64,000 nucleotides of DNA from Microbacterium azadirachtae (GCF_000956505.1 NZ_JYIX01000038.1:186001-250000); one strand, 5' to 3'. Positions 42,018 through 50,125 are shown, counted from the first letter of the stretch. The notes: generated by a model not told the origin, from the letters alone. Program-made: numbers and translations.

Positions 42018-42090
42018 CCGCGAGACTCCATCTGGGCGACGAGACTGCGGCATTCGCATGCAGTCTCGTCGCGGAGATGGAGTCTCGCGG
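42018..42090. repeat. 73-base composite palindrome (intergenic)
   Basis: Outer arms CCGCGAGACTCCATCT (42018-42033) and AGATGGAGTCTCGCGG (42075-42090) are perfect 16-base complements. Inner arms GACGAGACTGC (42038-42048) and GCAGTCTCGTC (42060-42070) are perfect over 11 bases; the four-base gaps GGGC and GCGG form a symmetrical internal loop. It lies between convergent surf1 and ABC-F genes. The theme GAGACT-N2 recurs in each arm. It may be a terminator or a copy of a REP-like mobile palindrome. Confidence 0.85.
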
Positions 42091-42120
42091 ATAAGAAGGC
42101 CGGAACGAGCTCGGCGCGGG

Positions 42121-43719
42121 TCAGGCGAGCTCGATGAGGTCCTGGTAGTCCTTGGACCAGATGTCCTCGACGCCGTCGGGCAGGATCAGCACGCGCTCCG
42201 GGTTGAGCGACTCCACCGCGCCGGGATCGTGCGAGACGAGGACGACCGCGCCCTCGTAGTGCGCGAGCGCGCCGAGGATCTCCTCGCGCGACGCGGGGTC
42301 GAGGTTGTTCGTGGGCTCGTCGAGCAGCAGCATGTTCGCCGCCGAGACGACGAGCGTCGCGAGCGAGAGACGCGTCTTCTCGCCGCCGGAGAGCACCCCG
42401 GCGGGCTTGTGCACGTCCTCCCCCGTGAACAGGAAGGATCCGAGGACCTTGCGCGCCTCGGTCTCGTTGAGATCGGGCGCGGAGGACATCATGTTCTCCA
42501 GCACAGAGCGCTTCACGTCCAGGTTCTCGTGCTCCTGCGCGTAGTAGCCGACCTTGAGGCCGTGACCCGGCTCGAGCTGTCCCGTGTCGGGCTGATCGAC
42601 ACCCGCCAGGATCCGCAGCAGCGTGGTCTTGCCGGCACCGTTCAGGCCCAGCACCACGACCTTGGAACCGCGGTCGATCGCGAGGTCGACGTCGGTGAAG
42701 ATCTCCAGCGAGCCGTACGACTTCGACAGGCCCGACGCCATGAGTGGCGTCTTGCCGCAGGGCGCGGGCTTCGGGAAGCGCAGCTTGGCGACGCGGTCGA
42801 CCTGGCGCACCTCCTCGAGACCCGAGAGCAGCTTCTCCGCGCGCGCCACCATCTGGTGCGCGGCGGCGGCCTTGCTGGCCTTCGCGCCGAAGCGGGCGGC
42901 CTGCTGCTGCAGCGACGTCGCCTTCTTCTCGGCGTTGGCGCGCTCCTTCTTGCGGCGCTCCTCGTCGGCCACGCGCTGGCGGAGGTAGTTCTTCCAGTTC
43001 ATGTTGTAGATGTCGATCATCTGGCGGTTCGCGTCCAGGTAGAACACCCGGTTCACGGTCTCACCGACGAGCTCCACGTCGTGGCTGATCACGATCAGCC
43101 CGCCCCTGTACCCCTTGAGGAACTCGCGCAGCCACACGACGCTGTCCGCGTCGAGGTGGTTCGTGGGCTCGTCGAGGATCATCGTCTCGGCGTCGGAGAA
43201 GAGGATGCGCGCGAGCTCGATGCGACGGCGCTGTCCGCCGGAGAGCGTCTTGAGCTGCTGGTCGAGGATGCGGTCCGGCAGCGACAGGTTGTGGGCGATC
43301 GACGCCGCCTCCGCCTCCGCGGCGTATCCGCCCATCGCCTCGAAGCGCTCAGTGAGGTTGCCGAACTGGCGCATGGCCTTCTCCGCGACCGCAGGATCGT
43401 CGGAGCCCATGAGCTCGGACGCCTCACGGATCCGCAGGGTCAGGGATCCGAGTCCGCGGGCGTCCAGGATCCGGGTGCGGGCCAGCATCTCGGGGTCGCC
43501 GGTGCGCGGGTCCTGCGGCAGGTAGCCGAGCTCCCCGCTGCGATCGACCTTGCCGTTGGCGGAGATCAGATCCCCCGCCAGCACCTTGGTCAGCGTGGTC
43601 TTGCCGGCGCCGTTGCGGCCGACGAGGCCGATCTTGTCGCCGTCGGCGACGCGGAAGGACACGTTCTCCATGAGGAGGCGCGCTCCCACGCGGATCTCGA
43701 GGTCGTGCACGGCGAGCAC
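42121..43719 (-). CDS. ABC-F family ATPase
   Basis: A 532-residue protein with two fused ABC domains and no membrane part: Walker A GRNGAGKTT and GLNGAGKTT, signatures LSGGQRRRIELARI and LSGGEKTRLSLATL, Walker B MILDEPTNHLD and LLLDEPTNNLD. Between them is a basic linker (EERRKKERANAEKKATSLQQQ), the P-site tRNA interaction motif type. ABC-F proteins bind the ribosome E site and relieve stalls or protect against antibiotics; it resembles the housekeeping Uup/EttA-like group. I chose GTG 43719 (VLAVHDLEIRVG); the upstream open frame is antisense-like and not used. Confidence 0.9.
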   Translation of the reverse strand: MLAVHDLEIRVGARLLMENVSFRVADGDKIGLVGRNGAGKTTLTKVLAGDLISANGKVDRSGELGYLPQDPRTGDPEMLARTRILDARGLGSLTLRIREASELMGSDDPAVAEKAMRQFGNLTERFEAMGGYAAEAEAASIAHNLSLPDRILDQQLKTLSGGQRRRIELARILFSDAETMILDEPTNHLDADSVVWLREFLKGYRGGLIVISHDVELVGETVNRVFYLDANRQMIDIYNMNWKNYLRQRVADEERRKKERANAEKKATSLQQQAARFGAKASKAAAAHQMVARAEKLLSGLEEVRQVDRVAKLRFPKPAPCGKTPLMASGLSKSYGSLEIFTDVDLAIDRGSKVVVLGLNGAGKTTLLRILAGVDQPDTGQLEPGHGLKVGYYAQEHENLDVKRSVLENMMSSAPDLNETEARKVLGSFLFTGEDVHKPAGVLSGGEKTRLSLATLVVSAANMLLLDEPTNNLDPASREEILGALAHYEGAVVLVSHDPGAVESLNPERVLILPDGVEDIWSKDYQDLIELA

Positions 43720-43771
43720 AGCGGACGTCCGTTCTTCAGAAGGGGGTGAGCGGCCGGATGGCCAGCCTCCC

Positions 43772-43777
43772 AGTATA
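43772..43777 (-). promoter_or_regulatory. -10 box (TATACT) for the ABC-F gene
   Basis: TATACT on the minus strand gives a leader of about 46 bases. Confidence 0.5.
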
Positions 43778-43847
43778 GGACGCACGACTGAACCGGATCT
43801 GCGCGTCCAGGCGGACGACCGCGTCGACCGCGTCGCTCTCGACGGCG

Positions 43848-44450
43848 TCAGCCCAGCCCGCGCGCGGCGAGGGCCTCCCCCACGGCGTCCGCGTGCTGCA
43901 GCGTGCGGACCAGAAGCGGCACCGCCATGCGCGGCCCCAGGCGCACGCCCCGCGCCTCCTGGGCCTCTCGCACAGCGTTCACGAAGCCGCCCACGACCGG
44001 CACCATCGTGATGGTCAGCGACAGGATCAGCGCGACGGCATCCGTATCCACGCCGAGCGGCTGCAGTGGGCGCAGCATCCTCCCGATCGTCGCCATGAGC
44101 GCGCTCATCGAGGTGGACCGGGTGACGAGTTCCGCGAGCAGTAGGAGGACGACGACCCGGCCCGTGTTCACGATCGCCGCCGGCACGCTCACGAAGATCA
44201 CCAGCGCGACGCCGAGGAGGAGGATGAGCCAGCGCAGCCGCCACCACGCCTGCCCGAGCGCGCGCACGTCGAACCCCGCGAGCAGGAACAGCACGCTGAC
44301 CATCAGGACCGCCCCGATGATCGGCAGGACGGCGCCAGGCGTCGCAGGCACGAACGAGAGCCCGAGCGCGATCGCGGCCAGCAGCGCGAGCTTCACTCCG
44401 GCGGGCGCCCGGTGCAGGAACCCGGATCCGGGTCGGTAGAGCGAGATCAT
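43848..44450 (-). CDS. bioN: ECF transporter transmembrane subunit (EcfT/BioN)
   Basis: A 200-residue membrane protein of the EcfT family with about five helices and the conserved cytoplasmic coupling helices: the first Ala-Arg-Gly-like box is QEARGVRLGP and the second is EALAARGLG at the C terminus. It couples ATP hydrolysis by the adjacent ATPase to substrate release by the S component. Order bioY-bioM-bioN with an 11-base overlap between the first two identifies a biotin energy-coupling transporter. Confidence 0.9.
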   Translation of the reverse strand: MISLYRPGSGFLHRAPAGVKLALLAAIALGLSFVPATPGAVLPIIGAVLMVSVLFLLAGFDVRALGQAWWRLRWLILLLGVALVIFVSVPAAIVNTGRVVVLLLLAELVTRSTSMSALMATIGRMLRPLQPLGVDTDAVALILSLTITMVPVVGGFVNAVREAQEARGVRLGPRMAVPLLVRTLQHADAVGEALAARGLG

Positions 44451-44460
44451 CCGCGGATCC

Positions 44461-45141
44461 TCACGCGCAGGCCTGCAGGTACGCCGCGATCACGTCGTCC
44501 GGAGCGCCCTGGGCGAGGACACGTCCCTCCTCGACGAGCACGGCGTCGTCGCAGCGCCGGGCGAGGTCGAGGTCGTGCGTCACCAGCACGAGCGGCACGT
44601 CGAGCTCGTCCAGCAGCGCATCCCCGATGCGGCGGCTGTTGCGCAGATCGAGGCGCGTGGTCGGCTCGTCGGCCACCACGAGCCGCGGGCGGCCGATGAG
44701 CACGGAGGCCAGCGCGAGCAACTGCTTCTGGCCTCCGGAGAGCTCCGACGCGGGAGCGTCCCGGAAGGCGCCGAGGCCGCACAGCGCCAGGGCTTCGTCC
44801 ACCCGCACCGCGCGCTCGTCGGCGGGGACGCCGCGCAACGACAGCGCCAGATCCTCGGCGGGCGTCGGCATCAGGATCTGGGCCTCCGGATCCGCGAACA
44901 CGAAACCGACCCTGCGTCGGATCTCACGCACGTCCCGCGCCGGATCGAGTCCGCCGACGCTCACCGTGCCCGCCGTCGCGACGTGCAGCCCGTTCAGCAG
45001 CCGGGCCAGACTCGACTTCCCGGATCCGTTCGCGCCGATCACAGCTGTCCGGCGCGCTGTCAGCCGCAGAGACACGTCGTCGAGGATGGTGCGCTCGTCG
45101 ACGCGCAGCGAGACGGCGCGCAGCTCGATGTCAGGCGACAC
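44461..45141 (-). CDS. bioM: ECF transporter ATPase (BioM)
   Basis: A 226-residue ABC ATPase: Walker A GANGSGKSSLARLLNG, Q-loop FVFADPEAQIL, signature LSGGQKQLLALA, Walker B LVVADEPTTRLD and H-loop VTHDLDLA. The Q-loop FADPEAQ pattern is typical of EcfA-type subunits. It overlaps bioY by 11 bases (start GTG 45141, bioY stop 45131), so the two are coupled. The next gene is bioN. Confidence 0.92.
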   Translation of the reverse strand: MSPDIELRAVSLRVDERTILDDVSLRLTARRTAVIGANGSGKSSLARLLNGLHVATAGTVSVGGLDPARDVREIRRRVGFVFADPEAQILMPTPAEDLALSLRGVPADERAVRVDEALALCGLGAFRDAPASELSGGQKQLLALASVLIGRPRLVVADEPTTRLDLRNSRRIGDALLDELDVPLVLVTHDLDLARRCDDAVLVEEGRVLAQGAPDDVIAAYLQACA

Positions 45142-45700
45142 GCGCGGCCGTCTGCCGGAACGCCCGCGGGTAGGCGCGCTGCAGCGCGCCGCACAGCACC
45201 GTGGCGAGGGCCGCCTTGAGGAGGTCGCCCGGGAGGAACATGAGACTCGACAGGGCCGTCGGGCCGAGCGGCACCCCGGTGACCAGCGCCTGCACGGGGA
45301 TCCCGAACAGGTACACGACCCCGATGCCGCCGAGCACCGCGGCGAGACCCGCGCGCCACCAGGTGACGCCCCGGGACCCCAGGATCAGGCCGATCACGAC
45401 GACGCCCGCGACCCACCCCAGAAGGTAGCCCGCGCTCGGACCGACGAAGACACCCAGCCCGCCGCGTCCGCCGGCAAGCACGGGGAGCCCTACCGCCGCG
45501 AGGGCGAGCACGACCAGCACGGAGAGCGGCGCGAGACGCGGACCGAGGATGAGTCCTGCGAGCATCACGCCGAGGGTCTGCGCCGTGATGGGCACTCCCC
45601 CGGGCAGGGGGACGATCACCAGCCCCAGAGCGATGATGAGCGCCGCGAACACGGCGATGCGGGCGGCGTCTGCGCCCCACGGGCGGGAGGTCGAGGTCAT
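45131..45700 (-). CDS. bioY: Biotin transporter substrate-binding subunit BioY
   Basis: A 189-residue S component with six membrane helices and BioY signatures: VPITAQTLGVMLAGLILGPR and FVGPSAGYLLGW-like loops that hold biotin, and GGRGGLGVF. It binds biotin with high affinity and works with BioM and BioN. The ATG at 45700 has GAAGGGGA four bases upstream. Promoter and operators lie at 45757-45790, shared with the divergent TetR gene, so it should be repressed when biotin is abundant. Confidence 0.93.
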   Translation of the reverse strand: MTSTSRPWGADAARIAVFAALIIALGLVIVPLPGGVPITAQTLGVMLAGLILGPRLAPLSVLVVLALAAVGLPVLAGGRGGLGVFVGPSAGYLLGWVAGVVVIGLILGSRGVTWWRAGLAAVLGGIGVVYLFGIPVQALVTGVPLGPTALSSLMFLPGDLLKAALATVLCGALQRAYPRAFRQTAARVA

Positions 45701-45756
45701 GGGATCCCCTTCGGATCTGGGACGGAGCGGCGGCTCGGGTATGGCCACTCGTCTCC

Positions 45757-45769
45757 TGAACAGTGTTCA
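45757..45769. promoter_or_regulatory. BioQ-like operator 1 (TGAAC-AGT-GTTCA)
   Basis: A perfect 5-3-5 palindrome, resembling the BioQ box TGAAC-N3-GTTAC known from corynebacteria. It covers the -35 zone of the TetR promoter. Confidence 0.8.
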
Positions 45770-45771
45770 CC

Positions 45772-45784
45772 TGAACGGCGTTCA
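45772..45784. promoter_or_regulatory. BioQ-like operator 2 (TGAAC-GGC-GTTCA)
   Basis: The second perfect copy, centre-to-centre distance 15 bases from operator 1. It abuts the palindromic AGTATACT and covers the predicted bioY transcript start. Confidence 0.8.
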
Positions 45785-45791
45785 GTATACT
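45784..45791. promoter_or_regulatory. Shared palindromic -10 (AGTATACT) of bioY and the TetR gene
   Basis: AGTATACT is its own reverse complement, so TATACT is available on both strands: 45786-45791 on the plus strand and 45789-45784 on the minus strand. The plus-strand hexamer is seven bases before the ATG at 45799. Confidence 0.65.
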
Positions 45792-45798
45792 CATGCCC

Positions 45799-46368
45799 AT
45801 GACCCCCGCACGCACCGGACGCCACGATCGCGAACACATCGTCGGTATCGCGCTCGACCTGCTCGACCGCTACGGCCTGCCCGACCTCACCATGCGGCGC
45901 CTGGCGACGGAGTTGGAGGTGCAGCCCAGCGCCCTGTACTGGCACTTCGACAGCAAGCAGGACCTGCTGGCGGCCGTGTCGGACCGCATCCTCGCGCGCA
46001 TCCCCGCTGCGGAGCCGGGCGCGGACCTCCTCGTCGCGGCGCATGCGGTGCGAGACGCCCTGCTCTCTTACCGAGACGGCGCCGAGGTCGTGCTGAGCTC
46101 CGCCGCCCTCCGCCCCGGCCGGTCCCGCGCGGAGGACGCCCTCCGCGCGGCATTGCCGACCGCGCTCCCCGACGCCGGCCTCGCGGCCACGGCGGTGCTG
46201 CAGTTCATCCTCGGCCACACCACGCTCGTGCAGCAGCGCATGCACGGCGAGAGTCACGGCGCGGCGGACTCCGCCGTCGACCCGGCCGACGGTGAGGACG
46301 CGGCCGTGTTCGCGGCGGGGATCGCGCTGCTCAGCCGCGGCGCGGGTCTGACACCGATGCTGCGCTGA
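45799..46368 (+). CDS. BioQ-like TetR family repressor
   Basis: A 189-residue TetR-type regulator: N-terminal helix-turn-helix (IVGIALDLLDRYGLPDLTMRRLATELEVQPSALYWHF) and a divergent C-terminal ligand domain. Its divergence from bioYMN and the two TGAAC-N3-GTTCA operators suggest it is a BioQ-like repressor of biotin uptake. An ATG at 45793 exists, but it lies only one base after the TATACT box, so from this promoter the ATG at 45799 is the only possible leaderless start. The 3' end overlaps the convergent MFS gene by 38 bases. Confidence 0.85.
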   Translation: MTPARTGRHDREHIVGIALDLLDRYGLPDLTMRRLATELEVQPSALYWHFDSKQDLLAAVSDRILARIPAAEPGADLLVAAHAVRDALLSYRDGAEVVLSSAALRPGRSRAEDALRAALPTALPDAGLAATAVLQFILGHTTLVQQRMHGESHGAADSAVDPADGEDAAVFAAGIALLSRGAGLTPMLR

Positions 46369-47770
46369 CGGCATCCGCGTCGATCGCGCCAGGGCCGTCG
46401 CCGATCCGCAGCCCGGGGATCGACGCGACCAGCAGGACCGCCGCCGCCAACGCGAAAACGACGGGGAAGCCCGACCCGGTGAACGGAAGGCTCACGAACA
46501 GCAGCCCCGCGACCGCGATCGTGACCGCCGAACCGGTCGCATCCGAGATCGAGAGCGCCGAGGAGTTGAACCCCTCGTCGGCCGGGGTCGAGTACGCGAG
46601 GGTGAGCACCGTGAGACGCGGGTAGAGCAGGCCCATCGCGCCGCCCGCGATCCCCCACAGCACGACGACGGCCCAGGGCAGTGCATGAGTCGACGCGACC
46701 ACGGCGAGGCCGAGGAAGGCGATGAGGAGGAGCGCCGCGCTGATCACGACCATCCGGCGGCTCCCCAGTTGCTCGCCGTACCGGCCCTGCACCGCGGAGG
46801 CGCCCGACCAGGCGAGGGCCGCCGCGGTGAGAGCGAGGCCGGCGATCGTCGGGCTGAAGTCGAAGCGCTCCATGAGCATCTTCGGCACGTAGGCCTCGGC
46901 GGCGAAGAATGCACCAGCGACGAGGCCGCGCATCAGCACGACGCTCGGGAGCCGCGGCGCCGCGCGCAGCGATCCCGCCGGCAGCAGCGGCTTGATGGCG
47001 AACGCGATGACGACGATCGAGACGAGGGCGAGCGGCCAGCCGATCGCCGGAGCGGCGTCCGCCGCGAACCCGACGGCGACGGCGGCGATCGCCACGACGA
47101 CGGCGAGGATGATCCGCAGACCGATCCGGCCGCCGTCCGGTGCGGCGGCCTGCTGATCCGGGGAGGCGTCGGGGTGCGCGTTCAGATCCACGGCGCGCAG
47201 CCGCACGATGACGAGGATGAACGCGATCACCGTCAGCACGGCGACCCCGAGGAAGGTCCACCGCCAGTGCAGGTACTGCGCGACCGCACCCGCGAGGAAT
47301 GGGCCGATCATCGAGGGCACCACCCAGGCCGCGGCGAAGGCGGCGAAGATCCGGCCGTGCAGCTGCGGCGGGTACACGCGGGCGACGACGACGTAGAGCG
47401 CGACGGTCTGGCCGCCCGCGCCGAGCCCCTGGATGAGCCGGCCGAGGATCACGACGTACATGTCCGTCGCGACGCCCGCGATCAGCAGACCGGCGATGAA
47501 CAGCACGACTGCGGTGTAGAGCGGCGCTCTCGGACCCGAGCGGTCGCTCCACGCCCCGGCGACGACCATGCCGATCACGCCCGTGGCCAGTGTTCCGGCG
47601 AAGGCAACCGCGTACAGCGCCTCGCCGTGCAGGTCCGCCGCGACCAGGGGCATGACCGTGGTCACCGCCAGCGCCTCGATCGCACCGAGGAAGATCAAGA
47701 CCACGGATCCGACGGTGATGCCCAGGCGATGCCGGTCCCAGATCGTGGCGACGGGCAACCCGCCGCTCAC
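46331..47770 (-). CDS. MFS transporter (DHA2-like drug/metabolite exporter)
   Basis: A 479-residue major facilitator with about fourteen membrane segments. The N-terminal region ALAVTTVMPLVAADLHG and the VAGAWSDRSGPRAPLY motif match the multidrug exporter (EmrB-like/DHA2) group. It is the second gene after the PatB-type lyase and overlaps its stop by four bases (GTGA), so the two form an operon that may export a product of sulfur metabolism; that is inference. The 3' end overlaps the TetR gene. Confidence 0.85.
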   Translation of the reverse strand: MSGGLPVATIWDRHRLGITVGSVVLIFLGAIEALAVTTVMPLVAADLHGEALYAVAFAGTLATGVIGMVVAGAWSDRSGPRAPLYTAVVLFIAGLLIAGVATDMYVVILGRLIQGLGAGGQTVALYVVVARVYPPQLHGRIFAAFAAAWVVPSMIGPFLAGAVAQYLHWRWTFLGVAVLTVIAFILVIVRLRAVDLNAHPDASPDQQAAAPDGGRIGLRIILAVVVAIAAVAVGFAADAAPAIGWPLALVSIVVIAFAIKPLLPAGSLRAAPRLPSVVLMRGLVAGAFFAAEAYVPKMLMERFDFSPTIAGLALTAAALAWSGASAVQGRYGEQLGSRRMVVISAALLLIAFLGLAVVASTHALPWAVVVLWGIAGGAMGLLYPRLTVLTLAYSTPADEGFNSSALSISDATGSAVTIAVAGLLFVSLPFTGSGFPVVFALAAAVLLVASIPGLRIGDGPGAIDADAVSAASVSDPRRG

Positions 47771-48939
47771 CGCTGCACCAGCGCCGCGATCCGCAGCACG
47801 GCCTCGGTCAGCACCTCCGGCGCACAGCCGAGATTGATGCGCACGTGCCCGTTGCCCTCTGCACCGAACGTCGGGCCGCGGTTGAGCGCCACCCTGGCCT
47901 CGCGCAGGATGCGCCCTGCGGGGTCGTCGCCCCAGCCGAGGTCGCGCAGGTCGACCCAGGCGAGATAGCCCGCATCGGGCAGGCGATAGCGCGCTTCCGG
48001 GATGTGCTCGGCGAGCAAGCGGCCGAGAAGGCGCCTGTTCTCATCGAGCGCGACGAGAAGAGCGTCCAGCCAGGAGTCGCTTGCGGGATCCCACGCGGCC
48101 ACGGCCGCCAAAGCGCCGAAGAGCCCCGTGCGCCATTCCACCTCCGGCGGCAGCGCGCGCACCACGGCGGCGGTCTGCTCGCTCGCCGTCACCATGACCG
48201 CGCATTTGAGCCCGGCGAGGTTGTACGCCTTGCTCGCGCTCGTGACTGTGTAGCCGACCTCCTCCGCGAGCGGCGACGCCGCCAGGAACGGCGTGTAGTC
48301 GACGCCGGGCTGCACGAGCGGCGCATGGATCTCGTCGCTCACGACCACAGCCCCGTGCGCGGCCGCGAGCTCGGCGAGCCGCGCGAGCACCGCGCGGCTG
48401 TGCACCGTGCCGGTCGGGTTGTGCGGGTTGCACAGCAGCACGGCGCGCGCACCGCCCTCGAGTGCTCGCTCAATGCCCTCGAGATCGAGGACCCAGGACC
48501 CGTCGACGTCGAGGAGCGGCACCCGCTCCACCACGCCTCCGGCCTCCTCGACGCAGTCGAAGAAGGGCGGGTACACCGGCGGCGCCACGATCACGCGATC
48601 TCCCGGTGTGAGGACCGCACGAAGGATCTCGACCACGCCCATCATCACGTCGCAGGTGGACCGGACGCGGGCGGGCTGCACGCTCCAGCCGAACCGGCGC
48701 TGAGCGAAGACGACGAAAGCGTCCCGCAGCCCGGGGTCCGGCGGGGTGTACCCGGTGTCGCCGAGCTCGACCGCCTCGTGCAGGCGCGCGGTGATCGCAT
48801 CCGCCAGCGGGAAGTCCATCTCCGCCACGAACAGCGGCAGCACGTCCTCCGGATACGAGCGCCATTTGGTGCTGGTACGACGGCGGAGCTGATCGAGCGG
48901 CAGCGCCTCGAGGGCTGCGGTGCGGGCGGCGATGGTCAC
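47767..48939 (-). CDS. PatB/MalY-type aminotransferase (C-S lyase)
   Basis: A 390-residue fold type I PLP enzyme of the MalY/PatB group. The PLP lysine is K237 in SASKAYNLAGLK, with NPHNPTG before it and APPVYPPFF near residues 119-127 typical of cystathionine beta-lyase-like enzymes; the N-terminal RRTSTKWRSYPEDVLPLFVAEMDF is the group signature. It probably cleaves cystathionine or related C-S bonds. The GTG at 48939 is six bases after a TAGGCT hexamer. It is followed by the overlapping MFS gene. Confidence 0.9.
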   Translation of the reverse strand: MTIAARTAALEALPLDQLRRRTSTKWRSYPEDVLPLFVAEMDFPLADAITARLHEAVELGDTGYTPPDPGLRDAFVVFAQRRFGWSVQPARVRSTCDVMMGVVEILRAVLTPGDRVIVAPPVYPPFFDCVEEAGGVVERVPLLDVDGSWVLDLEGIERALEGGARAVLLCNPHNPTGTVHSRAVLARLAELAAAHGAVVVSDEIHAPLVQPGVDYTPFLAASPLAEEVGYTVTSASKAYNLAGLKCAVMVTASEQTAAVVRALPPEVEWRTGLFGALAAVAAWDPASDSWLDALLVALDENRRLLGRLLAEHIPEARYRLPDAGYLAWVDLRDLGWGDDPAGRILREARVALNRGPTFGAEGNGHVRINLGCAPEVLTEAVLRIAALVQR

Positions 48940-48945
48940 CGTTCG

Positions 48946-48951
48946 AGCCTA
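48946..48951 (-). promoter_or_regulatory. -10 box (TAGGCT), leaderless start of the PatB-type gene
   Basis: Six bases separate it from the GTG at 48939. Confidence 0.6.
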
Positions 48952-48966
48952 TCGAGGCGCAGACGA

Positions 48967-49005
48967 CGAAGGGCCCGACGCCGTCATACGGCGTCAGACC
49001 CTTCG
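48967..49005 (-). terminator. Terminator after sufT
   Basis: A long hairpin with outer arms CGAAGGG/CCCTTCG and inner arms GACGCCGT/ACGGCGTC, separated by a symmetrical 3x3 internal loop and a CAT loop. It separates the suf genes from the PatB-type lyase. Confidence 0.8.
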
Positions 49006-49015
49006 GTCGTACGTG

Positions 49016-49345
49016 TCAGATCGCGAAGCCGAGCGCGCGCATCTGGTCGCGACCGTCGTCGGTGATCCGCTCGGGACCCCACGGCGGCATCCACACCCAG
49101 TTGATGCGGAAGCGGTCGACGACATCGTCCAGCGCCTGGCCGGTCTGCTCCTCGAGCACGTCGGTCAGCGGGCACCCGGCGCTCGTGAGCGTCATGTGGA
49201 TGACGAGGGCGTCGTTCTCCTCGTCCCAGGAGAGGTCGTAGATGAGGCCGAGGTCGACGACGTTGATCCCGAGTTCCGGGTCCACCACGTCCTTGAGCGC
49301 CTCGGTGACCTCGTCGTACTTCTCTCCGGTCAGCGTTGCCGTCAT
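49016..49345 (-). CDS. sufT: MIP18/DUF59 family Fe-S assembly factor (SufT)
   Basis: A 109-residue DUF59 protein with the family motif DPELGINVVDLGLIYDL and the catalytic-type HMTLTSAGCPLTDVLEEQ. SufT-like proteins support Fe-S cluster maturation under high demand. The gene is the last of the suf series. The ATG at 49345 is six bases after TAGGCT, whose first three bases are the sufC stop codon, so sufT may be transcribed leaderlessly in addition to read-through. Confidence 0.9.
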   Translation of the reverse strand: MTATLTGEKYDEVTEALKDVVDPELGINVVDLGLIYDLSWDEENDALVIHMTLTSAGCPLTDVLEEQTGQALDDVVDRFRINWVWMPPWGPERITDDGRDQMRALGFAI

Positions 49346-49351
49346 GCCTTC

Positions 49352-49357
49352 AGCCTA
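49352..49357 (-). promoter_or_regulatory. -10 box (TAGGCT), leaderless start of sufT
   Basis: Six bases before the ATG at 49345; its TAG is the sufC stop codon. Confidence 0.55.
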
Positions 49358-50125
49358 CGCTTCGATGGGAGCAGCGGGGTCGAGGAAGCGGTCGTAGCCC
49401 TCGTCCTCGAGACGGTCGGCGAGCTCCGCGCCGCCCTCTTCCACGATCTTGCCCGCGACGACCACGTGCACGTAGTCGGGACGGATGTAGCGCAGGATGC
49501 GCGTGTAGTGCGTGATCAGCAGCACGCCGAGGTTCGTGTGCTCCTTGGCGCGGTTGACGCCCTCGGAGACGATCTTCAGCGCGTCGACGTCGAGGCCGGA
49601 GTCGGTCTCGTCGAGCACGGCGATCTTCGGCTTGAGCACCTCGAGCTGCAGGATCTCGTGACGCTTCTTCTCGCCGCCCGAGAAGCCCTCATTGACGTTG
49701 CGCTGCGCGAACTTCGGGTCCATGCGCAGGTTCGCCATGGAGGCCTTCACGTCCTTGGTCCACTGACGGATCGAGGGCGCCTCGCCGTCCAGCGCGGTCT
49801 TCGCGGTGCGCAGGAAGTTGGTGACGGTGACGCCGGGGATCTCGACCGGGTACTGCATCGCGAGGAACAGGCCGGCGCGAGCCCGCTCGTCGACGCTCAT
49901 CGCGAGGACGTCCTCGCCGTCGAGAGTGATCGATCCGCCCGTGACGGTGTACTTCGGGTGGCCGGCGATCGTGTAGGCGAGCGTCGACTTGCCGGACCCG
50001 TTCGGGCCCATGATCGCGTGGGTCTCCCCCGTGCGCATGGTGAGGGTGATGCCGTTGAGGATCGGCGTGGTGCCAGCCTCGGTCTCGACGGTGACGTGCA
50101 GGTCCTTGATCTCCAGGACAGTCAT
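49355..50125 (-). CDS. sufC: Fe-S assembly ATPase SufC
   Basis: A 256-residue ABC-type ATPase: Walker A GPNGSGKSTLAYTI, ABC signature FSGGEKKRHEILQ, Walker B IAVLDETDSGLDVDA, with VVVAGKIVEEGGAEL near the end. SufC powers the SufBC2D scaffold that builds Fe-S clusters in the cytoplasm. ATG 50125 follows a GGAA-type site; the gene is 46 bases downstream of the Rieske gene. Confidence 0.95.
   Translation of the reverse strand: MTVLEIKDLHVTVETEAGTTPILNGITLTMRTGETHAIMGPNGSGKSTLAYTIAGHPKYTVTGGSITLDGEDVLAMSVDERARAGLFLAMQYPVEIPGVTVTNFLRTAKTALDGEAPSIRQWTKDVKASMANLRMDPKFAQRNVNEGFSGGEKKRHEILQLEVLKPKIAVLDETDSGLDVDALKIVSEGVNRAKEHTNLGVLLITHYTRILRYIRPDYVHVVVAGKIVEEGGAELADRLEDEGYDRFLDPAAPIEA

Noticed and set aside
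42018..42090. CRISPR repeat or attachment site
   Set aside because: Only one inverted unit, no spacer array, no cas or integrase genes nearby.
45793..45798. ATG at 45793 as the start of the TetR gene
   Set aside because: It lies one base after the TATACT -10, so it would not be in the transcript.
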